DNA of 64,000 nt from Ferdinandcohnia sp036962685 (GTDB lineage: Bacteria; Bacillota; Bacilli; Bacillales; Bacillaceae_L), in the NCBI RefSeq assembly GCF_036962685.1, contig NZ_JBALOP010000055.1:1-64000 (forward strand), written 5' to 3'. The position numbers and the translations under genes were made by a program. Positions within the stretch are counted from its first letter, which is position 1; each line of letters opens with the position of its first letter. Of the stretch, positions 24,343 through 32,743 are shown piece by piece. The notes under the pieces are model-generated. The model was not told where the DNA came from and made no database searches. It saw only the letters and a list, made by a program, of their open reading frames with translations.

Positions 24343-25152
24343 TCAGATTTGGCAATTTGCACAAAAAAATGTTTTTCGTGAAGACACTTCTTTCTTCACA
24401 ATCACCGAGCCACAGCGGACACATGGCTCCCCTTCTCGGTTATACACTTTATATTTTTCCTCGAAACCACCTGTTAGTTGATCTCCATTATAAAGTGGCA
24501 TATCGATGTACCCACCAAAGCGGATTCCTTCCTGTAAAACAGATTTAAGGGATGAATGCAGCTTTTGCAGTTGAGTATGATTAAGTGAATCAAAAGTTCG
24601 AGTTGGCATAAGTTCTGCCGCAAAACAAATTTCATCAGAGTATCGATTACCGATTCCAGCAATAAATTGTTGATCGACAAGAGTTGTTTTGAGTTTTCCT
24701 TTTTTGTTTTCGGCTAATTCTTGAAATGCCTGGTATGTAAAGCCTGGTTCAAGGGGTTCCGGGCCTAAATCAGCAAATTCCTCTTCAATCTCTTTTGAAG
24801 TTAGGAGATGTAAGTAGCCTAACCGAAGACCAATAAAAGTAAGCCTGTGGGAAGTGAAACTGATAATAACTTGCTTTGTCCTTGAATTAGTGTCGTCATC
24901 TTTTTCGATGTACATTAAGCCACCCAACATAAGATGGAGGAGTAATTTTTTACCGCTCGCAAGGTCAAAAATGAGATGCTTTCCCCTCCGCTGAATTTGT
25001 GTAATTTTATTGCCAATAAGCTCTTTTTTAAAATCGGTAACTGAACTGTTGATTGATTTTTCACGGTTTACCTCTACGTCTTTTATTGTATGTCCTGCTA
25101 TCTTTAGCTGGAGGAGGTTTTTATATGTTTCCATTTCTGGCAGTTCAGGCAC
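24343..25152 (-). CDS. Fpg/Nei family DNA glycosylase (MutM-like)
   Basis: A 269-residue base-excision repair enzyme. The catalytic N terminus is PELPEMET after removal of Met (Pro1 nucleophile, Glu2). QQFIAGIGNRYSDEI near 160 is the helix-two-turn-helix. A C-terminal zinc finger has CVRCG and CANC pairs. Fpg enzymes remove 8-oxoguanine and related lesions and nick the abasic site. The usual Bacillus mutM lies beside polA; this copy stands between ptsH and a small gene and diverges from the standard family (Met at the usual Val of PELPEVET), so it is probably a paralogue. GTG start after GGAGGTG. Confidence 0.85.
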   Translation of the reverse strand: MPELPEMETYKNLLQLKIAGHTIKDVEVNREKSINSSVTDFKKELIGNKITQIQRRGKHLIFDLASGKKLLLHLMLGGLMYIEKDDDTNSRTKQVIISFTSHRLTFIGLRLGYLHLLTSKEIEEEFADLGPEPLEPGFTYQAFQELAENKKGKLKTTLVDQQFIAGIGNRYSDEICFAAELMPTRTFDSLNHTQLQKLHSSLKSVLQEGIRFGGYIDMPLYNGDQLTGGFEEKYKVYNREGEPCVRCGSVIVKKEVSSRKTFFCANCQI

Positions 25153-25211
25153 TTTAACACCTCCATGTTATTTTCAATTAGCTTAAACACTTATCAAGAG
25201 TTTCATGTATG

Positions 25212-25239
25212 AAAAAGCCACGAAGATGTCCTCCGTGGC
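25212..25239 (-). terminator. terminator
   Basis: GCCACG (25217-25222) pairs with CGTGGC (25234-25239). On the minus strand the stem is followed by TTTTTC. It follows the small gene ending at 25246. Confidence 0.75.
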
Positions 25240-25245
25240 AGGTGG

Positions 25246-25485
25246 TTAATGTAGTTTTTCAATTTCATTTTGAAGCTGTTTTGTTCGCTTCGCATTTCCT
25301 TCAGCGAAATTAGCGAGTCTTTCTTTCAGTTCCCCGTTGTGATGAACCCTTTCAGAGGTAATCAAATAGCGTCGCATCAATTCAGATTCTGCTGAATAGG
25401 CTGTTTCCAGTATTTCCTTTAAAGCATCGTCTGTGAGTGCATCCTCACGGTCATGATCTCGATCAAAATCCTTCTCATGATTCAT
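25246..25485 (-). CDS. small charged hypothetical protein
   Basis: A 79-residue helical protein. The N terminus is very acidic and basic (repeated DRDHDRED), and the rest reads as two amphipathic helices with ETAYSAESELMRRYLITSE and EGNAKRTKQLQNEIEKLH. Not recognised; a small four-helix or ferritin-like half is possible. AGAGAGGTG precedes the ATG. It is a single gene with its own terminator. Confidence 0.6.
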   Translation of the reverse strand: MNHEKDFDRDHDREDALTDDALKEILETAYSAESELMRRYLITSERVHHNGELKERLANFAEGNAKRTKQLQNEIEKLH

Positions 25486-25578
25486 AATATAATCACCTCT
25501 CTAAAAGTATTTACGTTTTAATGGGGAATAAGGCTGTAAAAATTAGTCAAAAAAAGCGTCTCCTGCACGTTGACGCTT

Positions 25579-27771
25579 TTACTCAAATACTCCAATGATC
25601 GGTTGTCCATTTTTAACTTGTGTTAATACTCCAGATTCATCTTTGGCAATTTTTCCAGAGACGATGACATAGTCGACTCCTTTTGAAAGTGAGGCTGGCT
25701 TTTCTGCTGTTGCTGTGTCAATGATTTCATGGTAATCAAAAACCGTAATATCTGCCGTGGCACCTTCATCAAGCCTACCTCGGGTTGCCATCGCTGGTGC
25801 AATATCTTCAAGCTGTCTTGCGGAATGAATCGTAATCTTTTTCATCCCTTCCATAAGTGGCAGAACATCAAGATCACGGATATATCGTCCAATAAATCTT
25901 GAAAAAGTTCCTGCTCCTCTTGGATGATTAAATTCATTATCCATTATTGCATCACTACCGATCATACTATGATCTACCTGAAGTGCTTGAATGAGTTCTT
26001 TTTCTTCCATAGCATAGACGATAACGATTCCGCCTTTTTTACGATAAATCGGGAAGGTTTCCGCCGTAAGTCGCTCGGTCGTTCCAGCAACTTGAATATC
26101 TGAATAAGTGATGCCAAAGCGTGATTGCCAATCTCCAGCCATCCGTTCAAATGAAATATTAGTTGCCCATGAATCGTATGGATATACATCGTATGTGACT
26201 TGATAACCTTCAGAGCGTGCTTCTTCAATTAGCGCAAGAGCCTCTTCCATTGCACCTGTCCCACCTGTACTATGAAGGTGCATAAAATGTACCGGTGCAT
26301 CTAATTCCCTTGCATATCCTAGGACTTCTTTTACAGAATCAATGCTAGTATGCTCACCGGTTAGACTCGAATGTCTGCCATGAAAATGAGTAACGAGCCT
26401 ATATTCCTTCGCCACTTTCATAATAGCTTTGATTTCTTCTGGGGTAGTTCCTGGGTAATACTCAGGACTAAACGCAATAGCGAGTGCACCTTTTTTTACT
26501 TCTTCACGGGCCCGTTTTACCATATAATCGATTTGTTCCTGTGTTGGCGTACCGTGATTACCGAGACCTGCCTCATAACGCAAGCGAACGGCATACAAGG
26601 CACCGCCATAGTTTACTGAGGTCGGGTATTTGTCATATTGATTAAAAAATCCATTAAAATCCACGGTACATCCATGCATTGATAGATTCGTTGTAACGCC
26701 ATCCCCAATTTTAAATTTCGCTCCCATCGGACTCGGATTGAACGAAAGCATATCAATAAAACCAGGACTTACGATTTTTTGGTACGCATCGATTTCGGTT
26801 ATCCCTTGAATCTTTGCTTTCGTGACGGTAGCTACTTTGTCATCTTTTATTCCAACATGATAACCAATTTTTATCGTTTCTTTATCTGGATCAAGAACAA
26901 TTCCATTTTTTATAACAATATCATATGCATCTGATGGTTGTTGATTAGTCGTGTCCGATTGCTTGTAATCGTATACTTTAATCTCAAGCTTGTCCTTCTT
27001 CGACTTAAAACCAACAAGCTGTTCGCCATCAAATAAAAACTTATCGCCATTTATTTTTGTTAGCTGCGTCGTTTGATTAGTTGTTAAATCATGAACATAA
27101 GCGGAAACCTTGCCTTGGTTCTTGATGGTATAGACAATCTGTTCAAGCTCAGGATTTGCGTCAACCCAATCAAGGGTTGCTTTTTTAGATGGCAGATCCA
27201 CGACAAGCAAATCCATATGTGAATTGAATTCTGTTGTATTAAAAATGATTTCTGCGTTTTGCTTATCGGGATTCGTTTTCGCGTACAGCATCCCTTCCAT
27301 GTACCCATTTTTAAATTTAATATTGCTGATGTCTGCCGAATTCTCAAATAGGATTTCAGAAATCGTTTCTTTTGTCGCTATATTAATGACTTCCATGAAA
27401 TTGCTGCCATCTTTCTTTTTCCCATATATATACATCATGTGGGAATCTGGGTTTACTTCGACCCCGTGATAGGTTTTATTCGGATTGTTTGGAAGTTGAA
27501 AATCCTCCCACGGCTTAATGTTTTCAATGACGGATTGTTGGCGGTCCCCGATGTAAAGCTTTTTTTCATCTTTTTCTTCAAGCATGGCGAGAACTTGATT
27601 CCCATAAAACGTAATCCCGTCTATTTTGAAGCCGTTTACAATTAATTGACTTTTAACAGTTTCATCTGTATCCGTATAGACCTCCTTTGGTGAGATGATT
27701 TTTGAACCGAAAAAGACAACTAACAGAACGATTACAAGTGTTACGCCATATTTTACAAAACGATTTTTCAT
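25579..27771 (-). CDS. membrane-anchored amidohydrolase with N-terminal beta-domain
   Basis: A 730-residue protein. Residues 7-27 form a signal anchor (YGVTLVIVLLVVFFGSKII). Residues 40-285 are strand-rich and look like an incomplete beta-propeller. From about 290 an amidohydrolase/D-aminoacylase-like domain begins (YDIVIKNGIVLDPDKETI), with THFHGRHSS, VHFMHLHSTGG, MIGSDAIMDN and a C-terminal TVFDYHEI strand. In canonical D-aminoacylases the sequence after SPGFID is an HxH metal pair; here it is MLSFNPSPMG, so that pair is absent. Metal binding may be reduced or differently placed. Substrate is unknown; N-acyl-D-amino acids are the family guess. Extracytoplasmic by the anchor. Upstream of it on the same strand is deoD. 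Confidence 0.72.
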   Translation of the reverse strand: MKNRFVKYGVTLVIVLLVVFFGSKIISPKEVYTDTDETVKSQLIVNGFKIDGITFYGNQVLAMLEEKDEKKLYIGDRQQSVIENIKPWEDFQLPNNPNKTYHGVEVNPDSHMMYIYGKKKDGSNFMEVINIATKETISEILFENSADISNIKFKNGYMEGMLYAKTNPDKQNAEIIFNTTEFNSHMDLLVVDLPSKKATLDWVDANPELEQIVYTIKNQGKVSAYVHDLTTNQTTQLTKINGDKFLFDGEQLVGFKSKKDKLEIKVYDYKQSDTTNQQPSDAYDIVIKNGIVLDPDKETIKIGYHVGIKDDKVATVTKAKIQGITEIDAYQKIVSPGFIDMLSFNPSPMGAKFKIGDGVTTNLSMHGCTVDFNGFFNQYDKYPTSVNYGGALYAVRLRYEAGLGNHGTPTQEQIDYMVKRAREEVKKGALAIAFSPEYYPGTTPEEIKAIMKVAKEYRLVTHFHGRHSSLTGEHTSIDSVKEVLGYARELDAPVHFMHLHSTGGTGAMEEALALIEEARSEGYQVTYDVYPYDSWATNISFERMAGDWQSRFGITYSDIQVAGTTERLTAETFPIYRKKGGIVIVYAMEEKELIQALQVDHSMIGSDAIMDNEFNHPRGAGTFSRFIGRYIRDLDVLPLMEGMKKITIHSARQLEDIAPAMATRGRLDEGATADITVFDYHEIIDTATAEKPASLSKGVDYVIVSGKIAKDESGVLTQVKNGQPIIGVFE

Positions 27772-27793
27772 AGTTTATCACCCTAATAAAAGA

Positions 27794-27824
27794 GGAAAAA
27801 ATCTCGAAATTCGAAATCTTTTCC
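27794..27824 (-). terminator. terminator after deoD
   Basis: GGAAAAAATCTCGA and TCGAAATCTTTTCC form a 14-bp stem with a short loop and G-U pairs on the minus strand. The U-rich 3' arm can act as the tail. Confidence 0.55.
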
Positions 27825-27832
27825 CCCTACGT

Positions 27833-28537
27833 TTATTCTTTCAATGCTGCTTCAAGTGCAACCTCGATCATATCATTGAATGTAGTTTGTCGTTCTTCCG
27901 CAGTTGTTTCTTCTCCAGTTAAAATATGATCGCTAACCGTTAAAACAGATAATGCGTTTCGACCAAACTTCGCTGCTAATGTATATAATGCAGTTGTTTC
28001 CATTTCTATAGCAAGTATACCGTATTGTGCCCACTTTTCTAATTCGGCGTTATCGTTGTAGAATACGTCACTTGTGAAGACATTTCCTACTTTTAGCTTT
28101 AGCCCTTTTTCAGTACCCGCATCATATGCTCTTTTTAATAAATCAAATGAGGCTGTAGGCGCATAGTCCACAGTTCCAAAGTTAATACGGTTCATCTGAG
28201 AATTTGTTGATGACGTCATTGCTAAAATGACATCGCGCACTTTCACATCTTTCTGAATCGCACCGCAAGTACCGACACGAATTAAGTTTTGGACACCATA
28301 CTCATTCATTAATTCATGTATGTATATGGAAATGGATGGAACACCCATCCCTGTGCCTTGTACGGATACGCGCTTTCCTTTATATGTACCGGTAAATCCG
28401 AGCATTCCTCGCACTTCATTATAGCATGTAACATTTTCAAAAAAGTTTTCTGCAATATATTTTGCACGCAAAGGGTCCCCTGGCAGCAATATCGTTTCAG
28501 CGATATCCCCTTGCTTTGCACCAATATGTGTACTCAT
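27833..28537 (-). CDS. deoD: purine nucleoside phosphorylase, DeoD type
   Basis: A 234-residue hexameric-type phosphorylase. It has the phosphate site LLPGDPLRAKYIA near 18, RVGTCGAIQ near 87 and the purine-site VLTVSDHILTGEE near 198, with Asp as the catalytic residue. Also visible is the ribose-binding AIEMETTALY near 178. It cleaves purine (deoxy)ribonucleosides to base and sugar-1-phosphate. The location upstream of yozD/yodN/yozE and kamA matches B. subtilis. AGGAGGAAC precedes the ATG. Single gene, divergent from two small plus-strand genes. Confidence 0.97.
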   Translation of the reverse strand: MSTHIGAKQGDIAETILLPGDPLRAKYIAENFFENVTCYNEVRGMLGFTGTYKGKRVSVQGTGMGVPSISIYIHELMNEYGVQNLIRVGTCGAIQKDVKVRDVILAMTSSTNSQMNRINFGTVDYAPTASFDLLKRAYDAGTEKGLKLKVGNVFTSDVFYNDNAELEKWAQYGILAIEMETTALYTLAAKFGRNALSVLTVSDHILTGEETTAEERQTTFNDMIEVALEAALKE

Positions 28538-28668
28538 TCATGTTCCTCCTATGTAAATATTGCACTTTTCATATCTTACCACAAATACATTCTATACAAA
28601 AATAAACATGAACGCAAAAATATGGGGAAAGCTATGGGTGTAACATTTCTTAAGGAGGGTATTTATCC

Positions 28669-28803
28669 GTGGCTAACGAAAAAATGAGCAAAAAATTGCG
28701 ACAGGCTGTTGAATATGCAAATGCTACCGACACCACTAAGGGTATTGGAAATCCACCAAATACATCGAAAAAAGAAAAAGATGGCTTTATCCAGCCTAAA
28801 TAA
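28669..28803 (+). CDS. small hydrophilic protein
   Basis: A 44-residue protein, MANEKMSKKLRQAVEYANAT at the start and DGFIQPK at the end. GTG start, preceded by AAGGAGGG at ten bases. No hydrophobic segment. The size, the Lys/Asn/Gln-rich composition and the pairing with the next gene recall minor small acid-soluble spore proteins, but I do not recognise a named family. It lies two-cistron with the following gene, 14 bases apart. Confidence 0.6.
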   Translation: MANEKMSKKLRQAVEYANATDTTKGIGNPPNTSKKEKDGFIQPK

Positions 28804-28817
28804 TTGGAGGGATTAAA

Positions 28818-28964
28818 TTGGGTAAGAAAAATCGTGCACGAACAGGAGCACCAAAGAAGAATAATCACGTACCACCAGAGGCAATCGAGGCGGAACAAAT
28901 TGCTCACGGGAAAGAATTCTCTGCAGCTGGTGGACGTAAAAATGGGCCAGGGAATAATGAGTAA
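28818..28964 (+). CDS. small basic hydrophilic protein
   Basis: A 48-residue protein, MGKKNRARTGAPKKNN at the start, with Gly/Asn-rich end GGRKNGPGNNE. TTG start, seven bases after TTGGAGGG. It is the second gene of a two-gene operon and is followed by a strong terminator. Basic and Gly/Asn-rich, reminiscent of spore-core minor proteins; function unknown. Confidence 0.6.
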   Translation: MGKKNRARTGAPKKNNHVPPEAIEAEQIAHGKEFSAAGGRKNGPGNNE

Positions 28965-28973
28965 ATAAAAAGA

Positions 28974-29001
28974 GGTGTCCAAATTATTGGACACCCTTTT
29001 T
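28974..29001 (+). terminator. terminator of the small-protein operon
   Basis: GGTGTCC (28974-28980) pairs with GGACACC (28989-28995), followed by CTTTTT. Confidence 0.85.
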
Positions 29002-29006
29002 GATAC

Positions 29007-29032
29007 AAAAAAACGACGGGCTTTCCCGCCGT
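29007..29032 (-). terminator. terminator after yozD
   Basis: On the minus strand ACGGCGGG and CCCGTCGT form a stem with one internal mismatch, followed by TTTTTTT. Confidence 0.75.
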
Positions 29033-29040
29033 AATATGTA

Positions 29041-29214
29041 CTAATCTTCTCTTTCTTCATCAATTACACATTTATAGAGCAAATATTCAAATGTAATATC
29101 GGCTAGCTCTTCTAACTCTTCCTCACCTGGGGCAAATCCCCTTTGGACAAGCTCGTTATAGAAAAACTCTGCAATTTCCTCCGTATCAATAACAACCTCA
29201 ATTTCCTTCAGCAT
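29041..29214 (-). CDS. yozD: YozD family protein
   Basis: A 57-residue acidic protein, MLKEIEVVIDTEEIAEFFYN at the start, with EEELEELADITFEYL in the middle and a CVIDEE-type end. This closely follows what I recall of B. subtilis YozD, a small conserved protein of unknown function next to yodN and yozE, and those neighbours are present here. AAGGGGGCGATC precedes the ATG. Too short for standard ORF lists. Confidence 0.82.
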   Translation of the reverse strand: MLKEIEVVIDTEEIAEFFYNELVQRGFAPGEEELEELADITFEYLLYKCVIDEERED

Positions 29215-29355
29215 GATCGCCCCCTTACTTAAGATGTATGTTCTAACAAGAACACCTATGTCATTTTCGTATGTATTTTATTTTTTAGTCATGAATTCAA
29301 AATTTCATACATAGGATGGAATATAAAGTTTGGACAAGCTAATGGAGGGGTTCTC

Positions 29356-29553
29356 ATGACAAAGCATGCCGTTATCTTAAAATTCCCAGTAAAAAAAGAA
29401 GTCAAAGAGACAAATAAATTCCTTGAATTTATTGACGGAGAAGGGTTCGACAAAGTGTTAGGAAAGGTAACAAATGGATTATTTTCTGCTATTTTATTTT
29501 TAGGGATCCCTTATTTCATTTATGTGTTAGTACAAGTATTCCTCATGGGTTAA
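29356..29553 (+). CDS. small single-helix membrane protein
   Basis: A 65-residue protein. The N-terminal 35 residues are charged (FPVKKEVKETNKFLEF), and residues 42-63 form one membrane helix (LFSAILFLGIPYFIYVLVQV). Not recognised. ATGGAGGGG precedes the ATG. Its stop overlaps by four bases the end of the convergent yodN gene, with no terminator between. Confidence 0.65.
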   Translation: MTKHAVILKFPVKKEVKETNKFLEFIDGEGFDKVLGKVTNGLFSAILFLGIPYFIYVLVQVFLMG

Positions 29554-30242
29554 TCGTTACCTTTCCCAGACTCAAATTTTTGTAGATTTTTCATAGCTAA
29601 ATCCATAACGTCCTTATATTTTTGATCCTGGAACATATCGTACAGGATCTTGTAGTCGTTATACACATCAAGTAAACCGTCAATGATTTCTTTTTTCTCT
29701 TTTTTGATACGCATAGAATCTTTTTCAGATTTACGATAGATATCCATATTTTCATACATCCCCGCATTTTTGTTTTTCTTTTTCACAAAATACTTCAGCG
29801 AATATTTTTGAAGGAATGTTTCGGCTTGATCAAAATCTGCAAGAAGTGTCAGCTCATCCTCTCCCGCTTCGAGCCATTCACCATCTGTCACTCGCGCTAG
29901 TTCGTAAATCACATCCTCCCATGCACCCTCTTTGTATCTCCAAATCTCCGTGTGTATCCCGACAATTTTAAACACATCATTTTCATATCCTTGAACAAAG
30001 ACAAGGTCACCAAAATAATATTTATATTCAATTTCAATTTTTTCAATTTCTATCGGCTTTGCTTTGTATTCCGAGAGTAATGTTAACGCCGACTCCGAGT
30101 AAAATGCCTCGCCTTTATTTACTTTATAAAGAAAATTCCCATCAAGCTTGCGGATATCTGTCACAGACCCAACTGTTCCATATAACGTAACAACGACGAT
30201 ATCCCCGATTTTGTATTTTGGCTTTTTGATTTTATCATCCAT
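29550..30242 (-). CDS. yodN: YodN-like protein
   Basis: About 230 residues, cytosolic. It has two similar small beta-domains near the N terminus (KIGDIVVVTLYGTVGSVTDI and YYFGDLVFVQGYENDVFKIVG, each cut here) that resemble SH3-like or KOW-like barrels. A helical, Lys-rich C terminus follows from about 150. No known activity. Named YodN by position between yozD and yozE as in B. subtilis. The ATG at 30242 follows AAAGGGATGAGG; an upstream extension lacks a site. Confidence 0.65.
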   Translation of the reverse strand: MDDKIKKPKYKIGDIVVVTLYGTVGSVTDIRKLDGNFLYKVNKGEAFYSESALTLLSEYKAKPIEIEKIEIEYKYYFGDLVFVQGYENDVFKIVGIHTEIWRYKEGAWEDVIYELARVTDGEWLEAGEDELTLLADFDQAETFLQKYSLKYFVKKKNKNAGMYENMDIYRKSEKDSMRIKKEKKEIIDGLLDVYNDYKILYDMFQDQKYKDVMDLAMKNLQKFESGKGND

Positions 30243-30422
30243 ATCCTCATCCCTTTTGCTTTTGTGTCGATTTGAAGGGTGTGAGATAGTATATGCAAGT
30301 CTTTTGTAAAACGGCATTCGATTAGGGCTTGTGAGATAAGAAAAATTAACGGGTGACGAGCCTAAAATTAGAGGAGTTTTTGGTGTTCGCTTTAGAGGTC
30401 CTGAGCGGACGTTAATTTAGGC

Positions 30423-30601
30423 TAGTGGGAGTATTTTCGTGATAGTGGGAGTAAATCCTGGTTAGTGGCAGTATTTTTGAAATAGTGGCAGTAAATCCTG
30501 ACTAGTGGGAGTATTTCGGGATGGGGTAAGAAAGTTTGGGTTAGTGACAGTAAAAATTGGATAGTGACAGTATTGTCAGCATAGTGACAGTATTTTATAA
30601 A
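30423..30601. repeat. tandem array, exact 20-bp period, core TAGTGrsAGTA
   Basis: TAGTG occurs at 30423, 30443, 30463, 30483, 30503, 30542, 30562 and 30582, an exact 20-base step except for one decayed unit near 30523 with a one-base loss. The core is TAGTGGGAGTA, TAGTGGCAGTA or TAGTGACAGTA, changing in blocks along the array. The nine variable bases alternate between TTTTTG-like and AATCCTG-like. It fills most of the 440-base gap between yodN and yozE. No coding potential. Confidence 0.8.
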
Positions 30602-30647
30602 AGATATGATAAAAGCCGCTTGTGAAATAGCTCTAATAAATAGAAAT

Positions 30648-30675
30648 ACCACCAAGAATCTGCCATCTCGGTGGT
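30648..30675 (-). terminator. hairpin after yozE
   Basis: ACCACC (30648-30653) pairs with GGTGGT (30670-30675). On the minus strand it follows the yozE stop by six bases and is trailed by ATTTCTATTT. Confidence 0.55.
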
Positions 30676-30681
30676 CAAAAA

Positions 30682-30900
30682 TCAATCTTCGTTTTGATAA
30701 TGCTCCCAGGCTTTATCAAAAATGGACATGCTTTTTATATACTGGCCGTTTAGCTCCAAATAAGAGCTCAATTCATCATAATCCATCGAATAAATTGGAA
30801 AGCTGTGATCCAAATAAACGTCATTTGCAAATTGACTAATCTCATCCTTCGCTTTAGCAGCTCGAAACTTCACAATATAATGATAAAATGACTTCCCCAT
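30682..30900 (-). CDS. yozE: YozE family protein
   Basis: A 72-residue cytosolic protein. It begins MGKSFYHYIVKFRAAKAKD and has FANDVYLDHSFPIYSMDYDEL and YLELN-like features, all typical of the YozE/UPF0346 family with a SAM-like helical fold. Function is unknown. The position between yodN and yokU/kamA matches B. subtilis. The ATG at 30900 follows AGGAAGTG; the GTG three codons upstream overlaps that site. Confidence 0.9.
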   Translation of the reverse strand: MGKSFYHYIVKFRAAKAKDEISQFANDVYLDHSFPIYSMDYDELSSYLELNGQYIKSMSIFDKAWEHYQNED

Positions 30901-30965
30901 AACAACCACTTCCTATTTTTGCGTTCGTTTTTTTGTCATTTTATCATGTCAGAAGATCATGTCAA

Positions 30966-31192
30966 CTAAAAACGGAAATAGTTAAGCTTTAAAAATCTAG
31001 GAATCTCCATGAGTTCCTTGTACTGAATTGTTTTTGAAATTTTTTTGTATCGATTAACATGAGTTGATTATCGATTTCATTGACAATCTTTTCTTCTTGA
31101 TATTCCATACTACAATCTTCACATTTAACGCTAGGTGTTTCAGTGATTTCGATTGCGCGCGTACCGTCTGGTAAATACCAAAAGAAAAATAC
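30966..31192 (-). pseudogene. decayed partial copy of yokU
   Basis: The minus strand encodes WYLPDGTRAIEITETPS, then a CxxC-type CEDC, MEYQEEKIVNEID and, in a second frame, YKELMEIPRFLKLNYF. These align with residues from VFWELPDG onward of the intact YokU at 33023-33301. The first about 17 residues, with the first CxxC pair, are missing, and an in-frame stop lies just upstream. A one-base loss in a run of seven A near 31035 shifts the frame. It is not expected to make a protein. Confidence 0.8.
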
Positions 31193-31265
31193 CTAGTCAT
31201 TTTACACATGTTTAACTTGGAAGCATACATTAATAAAGAATGATAAGAGAGGTGTGAATGCTATC

Positions 31266-32705
31266 GTGAGAAGTTTATATTTTAGACAAACTGGTCCTTA
31301 TTTTATTAAACAACCACAATATTATTACTTCAATTCTCCTTATACATACCAACCTAATCGTAACATGGGGCCAAACTCACCCTTATCGCAAAACCCTACT
31401 TACCAAGTTTATCCTTATATTCCAACTCAGTTTAACTCAAATATGCCAAATATAGTTCCAAGCCCTCCATTATCGCCAAGCCAAACTTACCCTGATATTC
31501 CATATCCAGGTCCTCATCAAAATTGGATATATCAACCAAGCAATACTTATTTTTTCCTAGGGGACCAAAACGCCAGCTACTACACTTTTCCGTATGAGGT
31601 TGATCCCAAAACCGAAATTGTAATCAGAGGGCGATATCCCTATGCAAGATATTTTACTTATAATATAGCTAGTATTCCATCTCATCGTTTAGTTGATTCA
31701 GTAGTCGGGAGTGAGTTAATTCCTGACCCAGGAAGTACGAACCCCTTTTTGCCTGGTGCTAATTGGGATGCAACAAACCGCAACTATACCTTAAAAATCC
31801 GCTTTACTGCCCCTCCAGAGGGATCCAATCATTTTGTTCCTGGAGCAGGTAATAATGTGATTTACGCGGGAACTTTGGAAAATGGGGAACCAAATAGATT
31901 TGGGTTGATTATATTAAGAATTTACGTTCCGAGTATAGGCTATGATAAAACAGGAGGTGTCGATCTTCCCTTTATCACGTATTCTACAAGAAGGATAGAA
32001 AGAGGACATCGAACCCATTGCAAGGTTGAAAGTAGTAGTCTTTCTTCTGCAGCATTTCAAAACACAATCCAGCAAAACAACAATGAACAGAATCAGATGG
32101 ATTTTGATGACTATATTAATTTAAATTATTTTGCCAATAGTAATAAAAGAAATAACATGAAGATGGATTTTAGACAGAGTTCCGCTTTAACTTGGAAGCG
32201 ATTTGCACCAGAATTTCTTCAACCTGAAGGAAATACGGTCTATACCATATCCAATCTAATTGATAGGGACCCCAGTAAGTTGTTGTTCATTCGCTGGAAA
32301 GCCCCTACATTCCCGGATACGTATCATAATTTCGGAATCGTAGGTGATGAAGATATGCAATATTGGAGTATGAGTTTTATAACACCAATTAATATTATGG
32401 GACTCTATACAATCTCAGATTATCAGACAATTATTGATAAAAAAGGGTATGTAAATCTGGTTATAAGCTTTGGAGCCCCACGTCCAACATCCGTCACCTC
32501 CGAAAATGGATTTACTTGGGTTGACGCTAGCCAACTTCCTTTAGTCCCGCTTTTCCTTTTTTACAGAAATAATCAAATATCACAGAACTTTCTGCATCAT
32601 ACAGCGTCGGATGTTCCAAAGAACGAAATAGTTACCCCTCAAGACATGGGAAAATATTATCCATCCGGTAAATATGTAGACACTATGTATTTTGAACAGA
32701 CATAA
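31266..32705 (+). CDS. uncharacterised protein with Tyr/Pro-rich head and conserved beta-rich body
   Basis: About 479 residues, function unknown. Residues 1-85 are Tyr, Pro and Asn rich, like spore-coat or adhesive proteins. The body has a set of motifs that I recall from uncharacterised proteins of actinobacteria and proteobacteria: GRYPYARYFTYN, PDPGSTNPF, RIYVPSIGYDKTGG, KAPTFPDT, MQYWSMSF and DMGKYYPSG. No signal peptide. A less conserved Gln/Asn-rich linker (about 265-300) joins two halves. Start unclear: GTG at 31266 is 13 bases after AGAGAGG, and GTG at 31254 lies almost on it. The gene has a terminator and sits between two copies of yokU, which suggests acquired DNA. Confidence 0.65.
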   Translation: MRSLYFRQTGPYFIKQPQYYYFNSPYTYQPNRNMGPNSPLSQNPTYQVYPYIPTQFNSNMPNIVPSPPLSPSQTYPDIPYPGPHQNWIYQPSNTYFFLGDQNASYYTFPYEVDPKTEIVIRGRYPYARYFTYNIASIPSHRLVDSVVGSELIPDPGSTNPFLPGANWDATNRNYTLKIRFTAPPEGSNHFVPGAGNNVIYAGTLENGEPNRFGLIILRIYVPSIGYDKTGGVDLPFITYSTRRIERGHRTHCKVESSSLSSAAFQNTIQQNNNEQNQMDFDDYINLNYFANSNKRNNMKMDFRQSSALTWKRFAPEFLQPEGNTVYTISNLIDRDPSKLLFIRWKAPTFPDTYHNFGIVGDEDMQYWSMSFITPINIMGLYTISDYQTIIDKKGYVNLVISFGAPRPTSVTSENGFTWVDASQLPLVPLFLFYRNNQISQNFLHHTASDVPKNEIVTPQDMGKYYPSGKYVDTMYFEQT

Positions 32706-32709
32706 TAAT

Positions 32710-32743
32710 GAGTGTTGGCACAAACTATGCCAACACTCTTTTT
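32710..32743 (+). terminator. terminator of the unknown gene
   Basis: GAGTGTTGGCA pairs perfectly with TGCCAACACTC over a seven-base loop, followed by TTTTT. Confidence 0.92.

Noticed and set aside
28538..28668. A purine riboswitch upstream of deoD
   Set aside because: No conserved three-way-junction pattern could be found. Only promoter-like AT-rich sequence is present.
30422..30685. Open frame of 87 codons across the 20-bp repeat array
   Set aside because: It results from the period of the repeats on the minus strand and has no ribosome binding site or family likeness. Treating the array as a CRISPR was also rejected, because units are 20 bases with no unique spacers of about 30.
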